Assembly (NCBI GenBank): GCA_045648505.1
Contig: JAZROD010000053.1
Coordinates: forward strand, 1 to 64,000
DNA length: 64,000 nt
From: RGIG8700 sp045648505
GTDB taxonomy: Bacteria; Bacillota; Clostridia; RGIG6154
Direction of reading: 5' to 3'
Made by a program: the position numbers and the translations under genes. Positions within the stretch are counted from its first letter, which is position 1. Every line of letters starts with the position of its first letter. The notes under the pieces were generated by a model. It saw only the letters and a program-made list of their open reading frames with translations. It was not told where the DNA came from and did no database searches. Shown piece by piece: positions 41,199 to 50,434 of this stretch.

Positions 41199-41918
41199 GT
41201 GACCGGTGTAGTTTGTATAAACAAACCAATAGGAAAATCTTCTCATTTTGCCGTTGCGGTAATAAGAAGAATAACAAAAATTAAAAAAGTCGGACATACA
41301 GGAACTCTTGACCCCTTGGCAACAGGGGTTCTTCCTGTTTGTATAGGCAGGGAAGCAACAAAACTTTCACAGCTTATTATGGACTCGGATAAAGAATACA
41401 AAGCGGTTTTAAAGCTTGGTATTTCAACAACAACTCAGGACAGTGAAGGGGAAATAACCTCACAAAGAGAAGTTAATGTTACCGAAGATATGATAAAAAA
41501 AGCGGTTGAAGGTTTTATCGGTGAGATTTCACAGATTCCGCCTATGTACTCGGCTATAAAAATAGATGGGAAAAAACTCTATGAACTTGCAAGAAAGGGA
41601 ATAGAGGTTGAAAGAAAATCAAGAGTTGTAACAATCAACTATATAAACATTTTAAATATAAACCTTGAAGAAAACGAGGTTGAAATGGTTATTGGTTGCA
41701 CAAAGGGAACATACATAAGAACCCTTTGTAACGACATAGGCGAGGCACTTGGTTGCGGTGGCTTTATGAAAAGCCTTGTTCGCACCAAATGCGGTGGATT
41801 TTCAATAGAAAACAGTATAACTCTTGAAGAATTTGAAGAACTTTACAACAAAGGTGAAGCAGAAAAGGTTATTGTTTCTCCTGAAGAAATTGTTGCAAAG
41901 AAAATGGAGACAGTGTAA
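41199..41918 (+). CDS. truB: tRNA pseudouridine(55) synthase TruB
   Basis: 239 aa. Motif I INKPIGKSSHFAV, motif II with catalytic Asp in GHTGTLDPLATGVLP near residue 40, and KGTYIRTLCNDIG later. GTG start 41199 lies 9 nt after AAAGGAGC inside the nrnA end; the longer frame upstream is not homologous. Followed without a gap by ribF. Confidence 0.95.
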   Translation: MTGVVCINKPIGKSSHFAVAVIRRITKIKKVGHTGTLDPLATGVLPVCIGREATKLSQLIMDSDKEYKAVLKLGISTTTQDSEGEITSQREVNVTEDMIKKAVEGFIGEISQIPPMYSAIKIDGKKLYELARKGIEVERKSRVVTINYINILNINLEENEVEMVIGCTKGTYIRTLCNDIGEALGCGGFMKSLVRTKCGGFSIENSITLEEFEELYNKGEAEKVIVSPEEIVAKKMETV

Positions 41919-42803
41919 GTGAAAAAATATCAATTACCACAAGATAGCATAGCAGAAGAAACTGTTGTTGCTCTGGGAGATTTTGACGGTGTGCATAAAG
42001 CACATAAAAAGCTTCTTGATAAAACAGTTGAAATTGCAAAAAATAAAAATCTTGTATCTGCGGTATATATGTTTGATAAAAGCAGTAAATCATCAAAAAG
42101 AATAACTCCCCTTCAGGTGAAAGAAGCCCTTATTTGCAATATGGATATTCAGCTTTTGATATTGCAAAAGGTTGATGAAGAATTTTTCACCACAACCTGC
42201 GAAATGTTTGCAGAAAAAATATTAAAGCAAAGCCTTAATGCAAAGGTGGTTGTTGTGGGCAAAAATTACACCTTTGGAAAAGGTGGGAAAGGAACAAGCC
42301 AGTTGCTTTTAGACCTTTGCAGTAAATATGGGATTGAGTGCATAATTATTGATGATGTTACCCACGAAGGCGAAATCGTTTCAAGCTCTCTTGTGAGAAA
42401 ATATATTGAAAACGGAGAGATTGAAAAGGCAAATGCAATGCTTGGATATAATTTTATTATAGAGGGCGTTGTTGAAAAGGGAAACAAAATAGGAAGTGTA
42501 CTTGGTTTTCCAACTGCAAACATATACCCTTCGGATGATATGGTGTTGCCTAAATTCGGCGTATATATAGCAAAGGCGGTTGTTGACAAAAAAGGCGGAT
42601 ATGATGCAATTGTAAATGTAGGAATGAAGCCAACAGTTAAAAACAACAGACTTTCAGTAGAAGCTCATATCAGGGGCATAGACGAAGAACTGTATGGAAG
42701 ATATGTTTCATTGTCTTTTGAGAGATTTATTCGTGCAGAAAGAAAATTTGCTTCTGTAGAGGAGCTTAAAGAACAAATAAAAGAAGATGCAAAGCATTTA
42801 TAA
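41919..42803 (+). CDS. ribF: Bifunctional riboflavin kinase/FAD synthetase
   Basis: 294 aa. FAD synthetase half: LGDFDGVHKAHKKLL (HxGH variant), GKNYTFGKGGKG and SSSLVRKYIENGE. Riboflavin kinase half: GNKIGSVLGFPTANI and AHIRGIDEELYG. Last gene of the rimP operon. In most Firmicutes rpsO follows here; in this genome it does not. Confidence 0.95.
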   Translation: MKKYQLPQDSIAEETVVALGDFDGVHKAHKKLLDKTVEIAKNKNLVSAVYMFDKSSKSSKRITPLQVKEALICNMDIQLLILQKVDEEFFTTTCEMFAEKILKQSLNAKVVVVGKNYTFGKGGKGTSQLLLDLCSKYGIECIIIDDVTHEGEIVSSSLVRKYIENGEIEKANAMLGYNFIIEGVVEKGNKIGSVLGFPTANIYPSDDMVLPKFGVYIAKAVVDKKGGYDAIVNVGMKPTVKNNRLSVEAHIRGIDEELYGRYVSLSFERFIRAERKFASVEELKEQIKEDAKHL

Positions 42804-42852
42804 GCTTTGCATCTTTTTACATTGTTGGAGGGATTGGAAAAAATGTTTCAGA

Positions 42853-42922
42853 ATGAGCCAAGCGAACCTGTAAGGGCTACCCGAAGGCGTATGTGATACG
42901 CCGAGAGGTGAGGTTGGTTCAT
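42853..42922 (+). ncRNA. Orphan structured RNA, perhaps a group II intron fragment or S15-leader relic
   Basis: The outer helix ATGAGCCAA/TTGGTTCAT (42853-42861, 42914-42922; one G-T pair) encloses ACCT/AGGT, GGG-CTA-CCC (42874-42882) and a 7-bp GGCGTAT-GTG-ATACGCC hairpin (42886-42902). The word CCGAAGGCGTATGTGATACG reminds me of domain I of some bacterial group II introns; no reverse transcriptase or domain V is near. The position after ribF is where an rpsO leader would stand. Nature not settled. Confidence 0.4.
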
Positions 42923-42943
42923 AGTAAAAAGAATTAAAATAAG

Positions 42944-42968
42944 AGAAACTCTCAAGGAGAGAGTTTCT
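42944..42968. terminator. Hairpin between ribF and holA
   Basis: AGAAACTCTC (42944-42953) pairs with GAGAGTTTCT (42959-42968). On minus it is followed by CTTATTTTAATTCTTTTT, so it may end the holA transcript. Confidence 0.6.
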
Positions 42969-43056
42969 GCGACATAAAAAAGAGTATAAAATAAATTGCT
43001 TTTTCTGTATGTCTAATAACTTTCTTTTTGCGCTCTGGACATTTTTTACATCCCGA

Positions 43057-44043
43057 TTAGCGTTCCATCATTTCGCAGATGAGTATATTAAGCCCTGTAT
43101 ATCCGTTTATTGCACCTGTTTTTAATGAGATGTCATATTCAGAGCAACGGGCAATCATTTTCTGCAGGAATTTTTCTGACATTTTTTCGCTGTATCTTGC
43201 ATATTTCTTCTGTGTGAAAGGTTTAAGTCCCATTTTACTTGAAATAGCAGATGGTGACTGTCCTGAATTTTTTAATACTTTGTACTCAAGAACTCCCATA
43301 ATGGTTTTTGAAAGAGCACCATTTATCATAACAGGCTCTTCCTCGTCCTTCTGAAGCTGTGCAAAAATAGTAAGTGCTTTTTCCTTTTGCATATCCATAA
43401 CCGCATCTAAAAGGTCAAAGGTTTTACTTTCTATATTCCTTGTAACTATTTCTTTAATGGTTTCTTCTGTAATAATTCCTTCTTTTAAACTGAATGAACA
43501 GCATTTGTCTATTTCGTTTTTTAGTGTGTTCATATCATAGCCTGCATACTGCATCATAAGTTCGGCGGCATCTTTTGTTATTTCCATACCGCAGGACTTA
43601 ACAACATTTGCAATCCATCTTAAAATTTCTGTTGCACCCTGTTTTTTGAATTCACATACCTTGCATTTTTCTGTCAGCAGTTTGTAAATTTTTGCAGTTT
43701 TTTTTGAGATTTCCCTGCAGGAGAAAATAATGTGGGTATAAAAGGGAATGTCACTTATAATTTCTTCTATATATGCAACATCACTGTCCTTGATTTCTTT
43801 TGAAAAATCAATACCTTTGAAAACAACAAGCTTTTTTTCAGACATCATAGGGGAAGAGAAAACCGCGTCCTGAAAGAACTCAAGGCGTTCACTGTCTATC
43901 CTGAAAAAATTGAATTCTTCTGCCTGAACAGTTTTTGCTTTGATTGTGTTAATATAGTAGTCAGAAAGGAATACTTCTTCACCAAGGAAAAAGTAAATTT
44001 GTTTAAGCTGACCGTTTTTTAAATCCTGCTTGATATTTTCCAA
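43057..44043 (-). CDS. holA: DNA polymerase III delta subunit
   Basis: 328 aa clamp-loader subunit. The N-terminus FFLGEEVFLSDYYINTI and the segment VVFKGIDFSKE are family-like; the helical C-terminal collar domain follows (MINGALSKTIMGVLEYK). Lies 6 bases after comEC, the usual comEC-holA order of Firmicutes. Last gene of ROK-clpE-comEC-holA. Confidence 0.9.
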   Translation of the reverse strand: MENIKQDLKNGQLKQIYFFLGEEVFLSDYYINTIKAKTVQAEEFNFFRIDSERLEFFQDAVFSSPMMSEKKLVVFKGIDFSKEIKDSDVAYIEEIISDIPFYTHIIFSCREISKKTAKIYKLLTEKCKVCEFKKQGATEILRWIANVVKSCGMEITKDAAELMMQYAGYDMNTLKNEIDKCCSFSLKEGIITEETIKEIVTRNIESKTFDLLDAVMDMQKEKALTIFAQLQKDEEEPVMINGALSKTIMGVLEYKVLKNSGQSPSAISSKMGLKPFTQKKYARYSEKMSEKFLQKMIARCSEYDISLKTGAINGYTGLNILICEMMER

Positions 44044-44049
44044 TGTTTT

Positions 44050-45453
44050 TTACTCCTTTAAAGTTTTTTGAAAGGCTCTTATCTGTAAATGTTTAAAAAG
44101 AAAACATATAAACAAAGATGTGCATGTAAATAAAATCAGTGAAAATATATTTACATCAAAAGTTATTGTGTTGAATGGTGCATAGGCAACGGTATATGCA
44201 GTTTCATAAATAAAATTGCATATTGTGTCGCATATAAATTTAAGTGGCGTTATATTTAAAATCATTGTTATGGGTGCCAGAATAAATAATAGTGGCACAG
44301 TAAGTGAGATTACAACATTTGTAACAATGGAGTATGTGGAAAGTGTACCAAAATACATCATCATTGCAGGGAATACGCCTATTTGTGCTGAAATTGTGGC
44401 ACAGGCAGGGTCTCTTATCAGAGCAGGAAGCGGAGATAAAAGAGTTTTTATATATCCACTGCACATAATTATTCCAAATGTTGCAGTAAATGAAAGCACA
44501 AAGCTTGCATTGTAAATTATATATCTGTTTGAGATTATCAGCATTATTGCTACAAGACAAAGTGCGTTCAGAGTGTCTTTATCTCTTTTGAAATAAACAG
44601 ACACAATTGCAATAATAACCATCACGGATGCTCTTATTACCGATGGCGAACAACCTGTAACAAGGATAAGTAAAAATAAAAACAGAATATATATAATATC
44701 TCTTAATATATTGGGTAGCTTTTTCAGGAAAACTGCAAGAATGCTCAAAAGGAGCATAACATGAAAGCCTGAGACAGAGGCAATATGTATACAACCTGAA
44801 ATCTGCAATGCTTCATAATCTTCTTCAGTAATATTTTCTTTGTTACCAAGCATAAGACCCTGAATAAAAGCACAGGTGCGTGGATTTTTAAAGGTATTTG
44901 CTATTTTGTTGTTAAGGAAAATATTAAGACTTCTTGATTGCTTTGCAGGGAATGAGCCCTGATTGTGAGCAGTAATGGTGTAATTTTTCTCGCCTATAAA
45001 TGCGGTGTAGAAGATTCCCTTGCTTTTCAGTTGCCTGTTGTAGTATTCATATTTTTCACCTGAATCGGCAGGCGATTTAAGTGTTAGTCCTTTAACAGTA
45101 ACAACATCATTAACAACGGGTAACTCTTCACCATAAAAATATGCCTGAACCTTTTTGTTGTCTTTGTTAAGAATTTTACATACTGCAACCTTGTTCTTAC
45201 CGCTGTAATCAGTTTCTATGACCAGAAGCTCACTGTCAAAAGGAACACCAATGTCTTTAGCCAAAGGTCCGTGTACAGTGTCTGCTTCGGTGATAATAAG
45301 AAGTAATGCAATTAAAAAGCCTGTAAGTACCGCAAATAGCAGTTCCTTTCTGAAAATAATCAAAAGTATTGAAGAAACTGCTATTAAAACTAAAATATAT
45401 AATGGGTTATATAAGCATAACGCTGCAATAAGAAATATGAGCGTATAAAACAA
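44050..45453 (-). CDS. comEC: ComEC/Rec2 competence membrane protein lacking the C-terminal hydrolase domain
   Basis: 467 aa: N-terminal DUF4131 part with an OB-like domain (VVTVKGLTLKSPADSGEKY), then the ComEC channel core with ISGCIHIASVSGFHVMLLLS and GCSPSVIRASVM. Classical ComEC is 700-800 aa and ends in a metallo-beta-lactamase domain, absent here. TTG at 45453 is the nearest canonical start, but the AAAGGAG site sits 17 nt before it; the codon at the ideal 8-nt spacing is ATA at 45462, in frame. Function in DNA uptake is by family only. Confidence 0.85.
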   Translation of the reverse strand: MFYTLIFLIAALCLYNPLYILVLIAVSSILLIIFRKELLFAVLTGFLIALLLIITEADTVHGPLAKDIGVPFDSELLVIETDYSGKNKVAVCKILNKDNKKVQAYFYGEELPVVNDVVTVKGLTLKSPADSGEKYEYYNRQLKSKGIFYTAFIGEKNYTITAHNQGSFPAKQSRSLNIFLNNKIANTFKNPRTCAFIQGLMLGNKENITEEDYEALQISGCIHIASVSGFHVMLLLSILAVFLKKLPNILRDIIYILFLFLLILVTGCSPSVIRASVMVIIAIVSVYFKRDKDTLNALCLVAIMLIISNRYIIYNASFVLSFTATFGIIMCSGYIKTLLSPLPALIRDPACATISAQIGVFPAMMMYFGTLSTYSIVTNVVISLTVPLLFILAPITMILNITPLKFICDTICNFIYETAYTVAYAPFNTITFDVNIFSLILFTCTSLFICFLFKHLQIRAFQKTLKE

Positions 45454-45475
45454 GAAATTTATAAGAAAAACTCCT

Positions 45476-47710
45476 TTAGCTTATTTTGATTTCGCCGTTT
45501 TCTTCAGTTACGGAAACAGAAGAACCGAACGGAATTGCCATATAAACGATTTTTTCTGCAACAATGTCACCGATATGCTTTTGAATTGTTCTTCTTAATT
45601 CTCGAGCACCGTATTTTTCACTGTAGCCTTTTTCTGCAAGGAAAGTAATTGCTTTTTCATCAACATAAAGTGAAATACCTTTTTCAAGGAGAGCTTCTTC
45701 CATTTCGGAAATGTTGAGTTTTGCAATTTTCTTGAAGTCTTCCACAGAAAGCTTGTTGAATGTTATAATTTCATCAATTCTGTTTAAGATTTCAGGCTTG
45801 AATATTTTCTTTAACTTATCATTTGCAACAGCTTCCATATCAATTGAAGATTTGTTGAAGCCTAAAGTATCAGTACCAAAGCCGATACCTGCATTTGAAG
45901 TTAAAATAATAACGGTGTTTTCAAAGCTTACAACTCTGCCCTGAGAGTCTGTAAGTCTGCCTTCGTCAAGAATCTGTAATAAAATATTATAAACATTAGG
46001 ATGAGCTTTTTCAATTTCATCAAAGAGAACAACACTGTATGGCTTTCTTCTTATTTTTTCAGTAAGCTGACCTGCTTCATCATAGCCAACATATCCCGGA
46101 GGAGAACCAATAAGCTTTGAAATTGAATGTTGCTCCTGAAATTCGGTCATATCAAGACGAATTAAATCGTCAACAGAACCAAAAAGCTCTTCGGTAAGAA
46201 CTTTTGCAAACTCTGTTTTTCCTACGCCTGTAGGACCAACAAAGATGAAGGATGCAGGACGGAGTCTTTTTTCAATACCTGCTCTTTTTCTTATAATGGC
46301 TTTAGAAACACTGTCTGCCGCTTTGTCCTGACCTATTATCTTCTTTTTAAGACTTTCGTTAAGGGCAGAAAGCTTATCTGAATCCTTCATTGTAAGCTTT
46401 TTCACAGGTACATTTGCCCACATTTCAATAACTTTTGCAATATCTTCAGTTGTTAAAACTGTGCTTTCACACTGTGGCTCTAAAGCTTCAATCTGATTTT
46501 TATATGAAATTTCTTTTGATTTAAGTGTTGCATTTTTTTCAAAAAAGTCTTCAGCTTTTTCGTCAAGGGTGCTTAACTCTGCTTCAATGCTTTTAAGCTT
46601 CTTTTTAAGAATTGTAAGCTCTGTTAAAACTTCGTTGTCAAGATTTGCGGCAGAACCAGCTTCGTCTATAACATCAATAGCTTTATCAGGAAGGAATCTT
46701 CCGTAAATAAATCTTTTTGAAAGAACAACCGCCTGTTTGATAACTTCATCTGTAAGAGAAATATGGTGGTGTTCTTCGTAGTAATCCTTAATTCCTTTTA
46801 TAATGTCAATTGTTTCTTCCACAGAAGGTTCTTCAACCATAACAGGCTGAAATCTTCTTTCGAGTGCAGAATCTTTTTCAATGTGCTTTCTGTATTCTGA
46901 AAGGGTAGTTGCACCGATGATCTGAATGTCGCCTCTTGCAAGTGCAGGTTTTAAAATGTTTGCGGCAGTAAGACTTCCTTCTGTTCCGCCTGCGCTGACA
47001 ATGGTGTGAACTTCGTCTATAACAAGAACAACATTTCCTCTTTCTTTTGCTTCATCTATTATGGCTTTAACACGCTGTTCAAACTGACCTCTGAACTGTG
47101 TTCCTGCAACAAGTGCGGTAAAGTCCATAAGATAGATTTCCTTATCAAGAAGCTTTGAAGGTACTTTACCTTCAACTATTTTAAGTGCTAAAGCTTCTGC
47201 AATTGCAGTTTTACCAACACCCGGCTCACCAATTAAAGCAGGGTTGTTTTTAGCGCGTCTGTTCAGTATCTGTATAACTCTTAAAAGTTCTTTATCTCTG
47301 CCGATAATTCTGTCTACTTTGCCGTTTTTGGCTTTATTATTTAAATTTGTGCCGTAAGTATCAAGCTGAGATTTCTTTTGCTTTTTGTGTGAATCTTTTT
47401 TCTTGTCCGACTTAACCGCATCATCAGTTAAATCTTCATCACGCTGTGGGAAAGGGAACATTGAAAAAGGATTCATATTTTCAAATTCTTCTTCGTCCAT
47501 ATCGCCGTTTTCTATCATACTTTCAAGCTGATCTTCCATATCTTCAAGCATTTCAGGGGTAACACCCAGCTTTTTCATCATATCGTCAATAGGAGCAAGC
47601 CCCAGTGATTGAGCACAGGAAATACAATAGCCTTCATCAATCTGCTTTGTACCCTCTATTTTTTTTATCATTATAACAGCTCGTCTTTTTTGGCATTTAG
47701 TACATAACAT
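45476..47710 (-). CDS. clpE: ClpE-like ATP-dependent protease ATPase subunit
   Basis: 744 aa Hsp100. The N-terminal zinc finger (CTKCQKRRA ... GYCISCAQ) identifies ClpE rather than ClpC, which has Clp-N repeats. AAA-1: GEPGVGKT near residue 160; a short middle coiled coil about residues 370-420; AAA-2: GPTGVGKT near residue 500 with DEIEKAHP as Walker B. It feeds substrates to ClpP. No CtsR box was recognised; it is cotranscribed with the ROK regulator 17 bases upstream. Confidence 0.92.
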   Translation of the reverse strand: MLCTKCQKRRAVIMIKKIEGTKQIDEGYCISCAQSLGLAPIDDMMKKLGVTPEMLEDMEDQLESMIENGDMDEEEFENMNPFSMFPFPQRDEDLTDDAVKSDKKKDSHKKQKKSQLDTYGTNLNNKAKNGKVDRIIGRDKELLRVIQILNRRAKNNPALIGEPGVGKTAIAEALALKIVEGKVPSKLLDKEIYLMDFTALVAGTQFRGQFEQRVKAIIDEAKERGNVVLVIDEVHTIVSAGGTEGSLTAANILKPALARGDIQIIGATTLSEYRKHIEKDSALERRFQPVMVEEPSVEETIDIIKGIKDYYEEHHHISLTDEVIKQAVVLSKRFIYGRFLPDKAIDVIDEAGSAANLDNEVLTELTILKKKLKSIEAELSTLDEKAEDFFEKNATLKSKEISYKNQIEALEPQCESTVLTTEDIAKVIEMWANVPVKKLTMKDSDKLSALNESLKKKIIGQDKAADSVSKAIIRKRAGIEKRLRPASFIFVGPTGVGKTEFAKVLTEELFGSVDDLIRLDMTEFQEQHSISKLIGSPPGYVGYDEAGQLTEKIRRKPYSVVLFDEIEKAHPNVYNILLQILDEGRLTDSQGRVVSFENTVIILTSNAGIGFGTDTLGFNKSSIDMEAVANDKLKKIFKPEILNRIDEIITFNKLSVEDFKKIAKLNISEMEEALLEKGISLYVDEKAITFLAEKGYSEKYGARELRRTIQKHIGDIVAEKIVYMAIPFGSSVSVTEENGEIKIS

Positions 47711-47727
47711 TTATTAAAAATCCTCCG

Positions 47728-48879
47728 TTATTTTGCATTTCTGAAAAAATTATGGTCGAAAACTGCGGTAACAGCACCAATAAGAGGCGCATTTTCTTTG
47801 AATCCTGAATATTCAATATTGGAAAAATCGCAGTTTTGTGAAACTTCTTTTTTAATTGTTCTTAAAAGGTCAATTCCGCCTGATGTAATGGTGTTACCAA
47901 GAACAACAAGCATAGGGTCGTAAACTTTAACAAGATTGGTTATTGCAACAGAAACGTATCCTGCAAATTTATCAAGAGCTTCTTTGCATTGTGAATTGCC
48001 GTTTTCTGCAGAAAGTACAACCTTTTTAAAGGTTACCTTTTCATCAGGAGCAAAACATTCCTTAACAGAACTTATAACCCTGTCGGTATTGGCATAAAGC
48101 TCAAGACAACCTCTGTTTCCGCATTTGCATTGTTCACCGTTTATATTAATGGTTGTATGTCCAATTTCGCAGGAAAGTCCGTTTGCACCAACAATAAGCT
48201 TGTCATTTATAATTGCAGAAGCACCAACACCGCCCGAAACACCAAGAAAAACAACATTGTTGATACCTCTTGCAATTCCGTAGAATTTTTCCGCAAGTAT
48301 GGCACAGTCATTGTTTCTTCTTAAATACACGGGAAGGTTGAATCTTGTTTTAACAGGAACAACAATATCAAGATTTGAAATGTTGTAGAAATTTGTGGGA
48401 TTCAATAGTCTGCCTTTTTTTAAATCAAGTGGACCGATACAGGAAATCCCGATACCTGTTATCTGCACATTTGATGCTTCAATAAGTGTTTTTACCGTTG
48501 TTATGATATATTCTATGAGCAGTTCACCTGTAAGCTGATTGTTAAAGTCTATGTTATGACTTGTGATAACATTTCCCTTTATATCGCACACACAACCTTC
48601 AAGATGGCTTCTTGTGATATTTATACCAACTGCACAAACGCAGTTATCATTAAGCTCTAAAAGTATGGGCTTCTTTTTTCCTGTACTTGAAAGATCAACC
48701 CCTGCTTCTTTAATATATCCAAGCTCTGAAAATTCATTTATTATATTGGTAAGTGACATTTTGGAAAGACCGCTTCTGTTTGCAAGCTCAATTCTTGATA
48801 TAGGTGCATTGAGCGCAAGCATACTTAAAACGGCATTTCTGTTAAAAAGCTTATTGTTTTTTGAATTGTTCGGCTTCAA
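47728..48879 (-). CDS. ROK-family transcriptional regulator (NagC/XylR type)
   Basis: 383 aa. Residues 10-65 are a winged HTH (NRSGLSKMSLTNIINEF); the rest is a ROK sugar-kinase fold with the zinc motif CKCGNRGCLELYA near residue 260 and GVSGGVGASAII. Regulators of this type repress sugar genes. Here it leads an operon with clpE, comEC and holA, an odd partnership. Start after GGAGGTGG. Confidence 0.87.
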   Translation of the reverse strand: MKPNNSKNNKLFNRNAVLSMLALNAPISRIELANRSGLSKMSLTNIINEFSELGYIKEAGVDLSSTGKKKPILLELNDNCVCAVGINITRSHLEGCVCDIKGNVITSHNIDFNNQLTGELLIEYIITTVKTLIEASNVQITGIGISCIGPLDLKKGRLLNPTNFYNISNLDIVVPVKTRFNLPVYLRRNNDCAILAEKFYGIARGINNVVFLGVSGGVGASAIINDKLIVGANGLSCEIGHTTININGEQCKCGNRGCLELYANTDRVISSVKECFAPDEKVTFKKVVLSAENGNSQCKEALDKFAGYVSVAITNLVKVYDPMLVVLGNTITSGGIDLLRTIKKEVSQNCDFSNIEYSGFKENAPLIGAVTAVFDHNFFRNAK

Positions 48880-48911
48880 ATCGCCACCTCCAAAATAAAT
48901 ATATTCATATT

Positions 48912-48940
48912 ATTATACTATAAAAACTCTGAAAGGTCAA
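48912..48940 (-). promoter_or_regulatory. Promoter of the ROK-clpE-comEC-holA operon
   Basis: Minus strand TTGACC (48940-48935), 17-nt spacer, TATAAT (48917-48912). Confidence 0.75.
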
Positions 48941-48996
48941 ATTTTTTAAGAATAAAAAAACATTTATTCTGCAAAATAACAGAAGAGGTGTTTTTT

Positions 48997-49434
48997 ATGA
49001 ATATGAGTAAAAGTGAATATAAAAAGTATGTGCAGAAAAAGACAAAGAATTCTCCGCTTTTAATGAATTTTGTCAAAGCATTCTGCACAGGCGGACTTAT
49101 ATGTATTATAGGGCAGTTGTTAAATGACGGATACCTTGGTCTTGGTTTTGTAAAAGAGCAGGCAGGAACTTTATCAAGTATAAGTCTTATATTTTTAAGT
49201 GCCCTTTTCACATCACTTGGAATATATGACAGAATTGCAAAATTTGCAGGAGCAGGAACTTTAGTACCCATAACAGGCTTTGCCAATGCGGTTGTTTCGC
49301 CTGCTATCGAATTTAAAGATGAAGGTTATGTTCTGGGACTTGCGGCAAATATATTTAAAATTGCAGGTCCTGTTATAACTTACGGCGTAATTGCTTCGGT
49401 TATATCGGGAGTAATATTTTATATAATGGGGTGA
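48997..49434 (+). CDS. spoVAC: Stage V sporulation protein AC
   Basis: 145-aa membrane protein needed for dipicolinic acid uptake into the forespore and release at germination. Family features: N-terminal SKSEYKKYVQKK, then AFCTGGLICIIGQLL and FAGAGTLVPITGFAN. First of spoVAC-spoVAD-spoVAE; expected to be sigma-G controlled, but I could not place a convincing sigma-G promoter. Confidence 0.95.
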   Translation: MNMSKSEYKKYVQKKTKNSPLLMNFVKAFCTGGLICIIGQLLNDGYLGLGFVKEQAGTLSSISLIFLSALFTSLGIYDRIAKFAGAGTLVPITGFANAVVSPAIEFKDEGYVLGLAANIFKIAGPVITYGVIASVISGVIFYIMG

Positions 49435-49438
49435 TTTG

Positions 49439-50434
49439 ATGCAGACAATTATTTTAAATAACAAACCAACTCTTTTAGGAACAGCCTGTATTGTTGGTAA
49501 AAAAGAGAATGACGGTAATCTTTCCAATTTTTATGATGCGGTTATTTTAGATGGAAGATATGGTAAAAAGTCCTGGGAAGAAGCGGAAAGCGAAATGCAG
49601 AAAAGTGCCGCCAATATGCTTTTGAAAAAAACAAACAAAAGTACAGACGATATTGACTTTTTGTTTGGCGGAGACCTTTTGAATCAATGTATGGGAACGA
49701 GCTTTGGCATAACAAAATTAAATATACCTTTTTTCGGCATTTATGGTGCTTGTTCAACTTTTTGTGAAGGTCTTATTCTTTCATCAATATGTGTAGACGG
49801 CGGATATGGAAAAAATGTTATGTGCACCAGTTCAAGTCACTTCTGCACAAGCGAAAGACAGTTCAGATTCCCACTTGAATATGGTGGCCAGAGAGCCCCT
49901 GCAGCACAATGGACCGTAACAGGTGCAGGCGCGGCACTGGTTTCTGATGAAGAAGGTGATATCCGTATAACAGCAGTAACCCCGGGCAAAGTAGTAGACC
50001 TTGGAATTACAGACGCCGCCAATATGGGTGCCGCCATGGCCCCTGCCGCAGTTGATACCATAACAACTCATTTTAATGACAGGAATTTAAAAGGCGATTA
50101 TTTTGATATGGTTGTGACGGGGGACTTGGGAAAAATAGGTTATAGTATTGCCAAAGAGCAGATAATTAAAAAAGGGATAGATATAAAAAACAGATATTAT
50201 GACTGCGGTATGCTTATTTATAAGGAAGAACAGGATACACATGCAGGTGGTTCGGGATGCGGATGCTGTGCATCGGTTTTTTCGGGATATATTTATGATT
50301 TACTGAAAAAGGGTGAAGTGGACAAGGTGCTTTTGGTGGCAACCGGTGCTTTAATGAGTACAACGAGTGCATTTCAGGGCAACAGTATTCCGGGGATTGC
50401 TCATGCAGTAGCGATAGAAAGGGTGGAAAAATGA
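49439..50434 (+). CDS. spoVAD: Stage V sporulation protein AD
   Basis: 331-aa thiolase-fold protein that binds dipicolinic acid. Typical segments: LFGGDLLNQCMGTSFGI, GIYGACSTFCEGLIL and the C-terminal GCGCCASVFSGYI. Begins 4 bases after spoVAC; the ATG at 49439 was chosen over an overlapping TTG. Its end overlaps spoVAE by 4 bases. Confidence 0.95.
   Translation: MQTIILNNKPTLLGTACIVGKKENDGNLSNFYDAVILDGRYGKKSWEEAESEMQKSAANMLLKKTNKSTDDIDFLFGGDLLNQCMGTSFGITKLNIPFFGIYGACSTFCEGLILSSICVDGGYGKNVMCTSSSHFCTSERQFRFPLEYGGQRAPAAQWTVTGAGAALVSDEEGDIRITAVTPGKVVDLGITDAANMGAAMAPAAVDTITTHFNDRNLKGDYFDMVVTGDLGKIGYSIAKEQIIKKGIDIKNRYYDCGMLIYKEEQDTHAGGSGCGCCASVFSGYIYDLLKKGEVDKVLLVATGALMSTTSAFQGNSIPGIAHAVAIERVEK

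Noticed and set aside
42843..42894. 17-codon ORF (MFQNEPSEP...) with GGAGG upstream of the orphan RNA
   Set aside because: It lies across the helices of the structured RNA; no family resemblance and the stop falls inside a stem. Possible leader peptide, but not supported.
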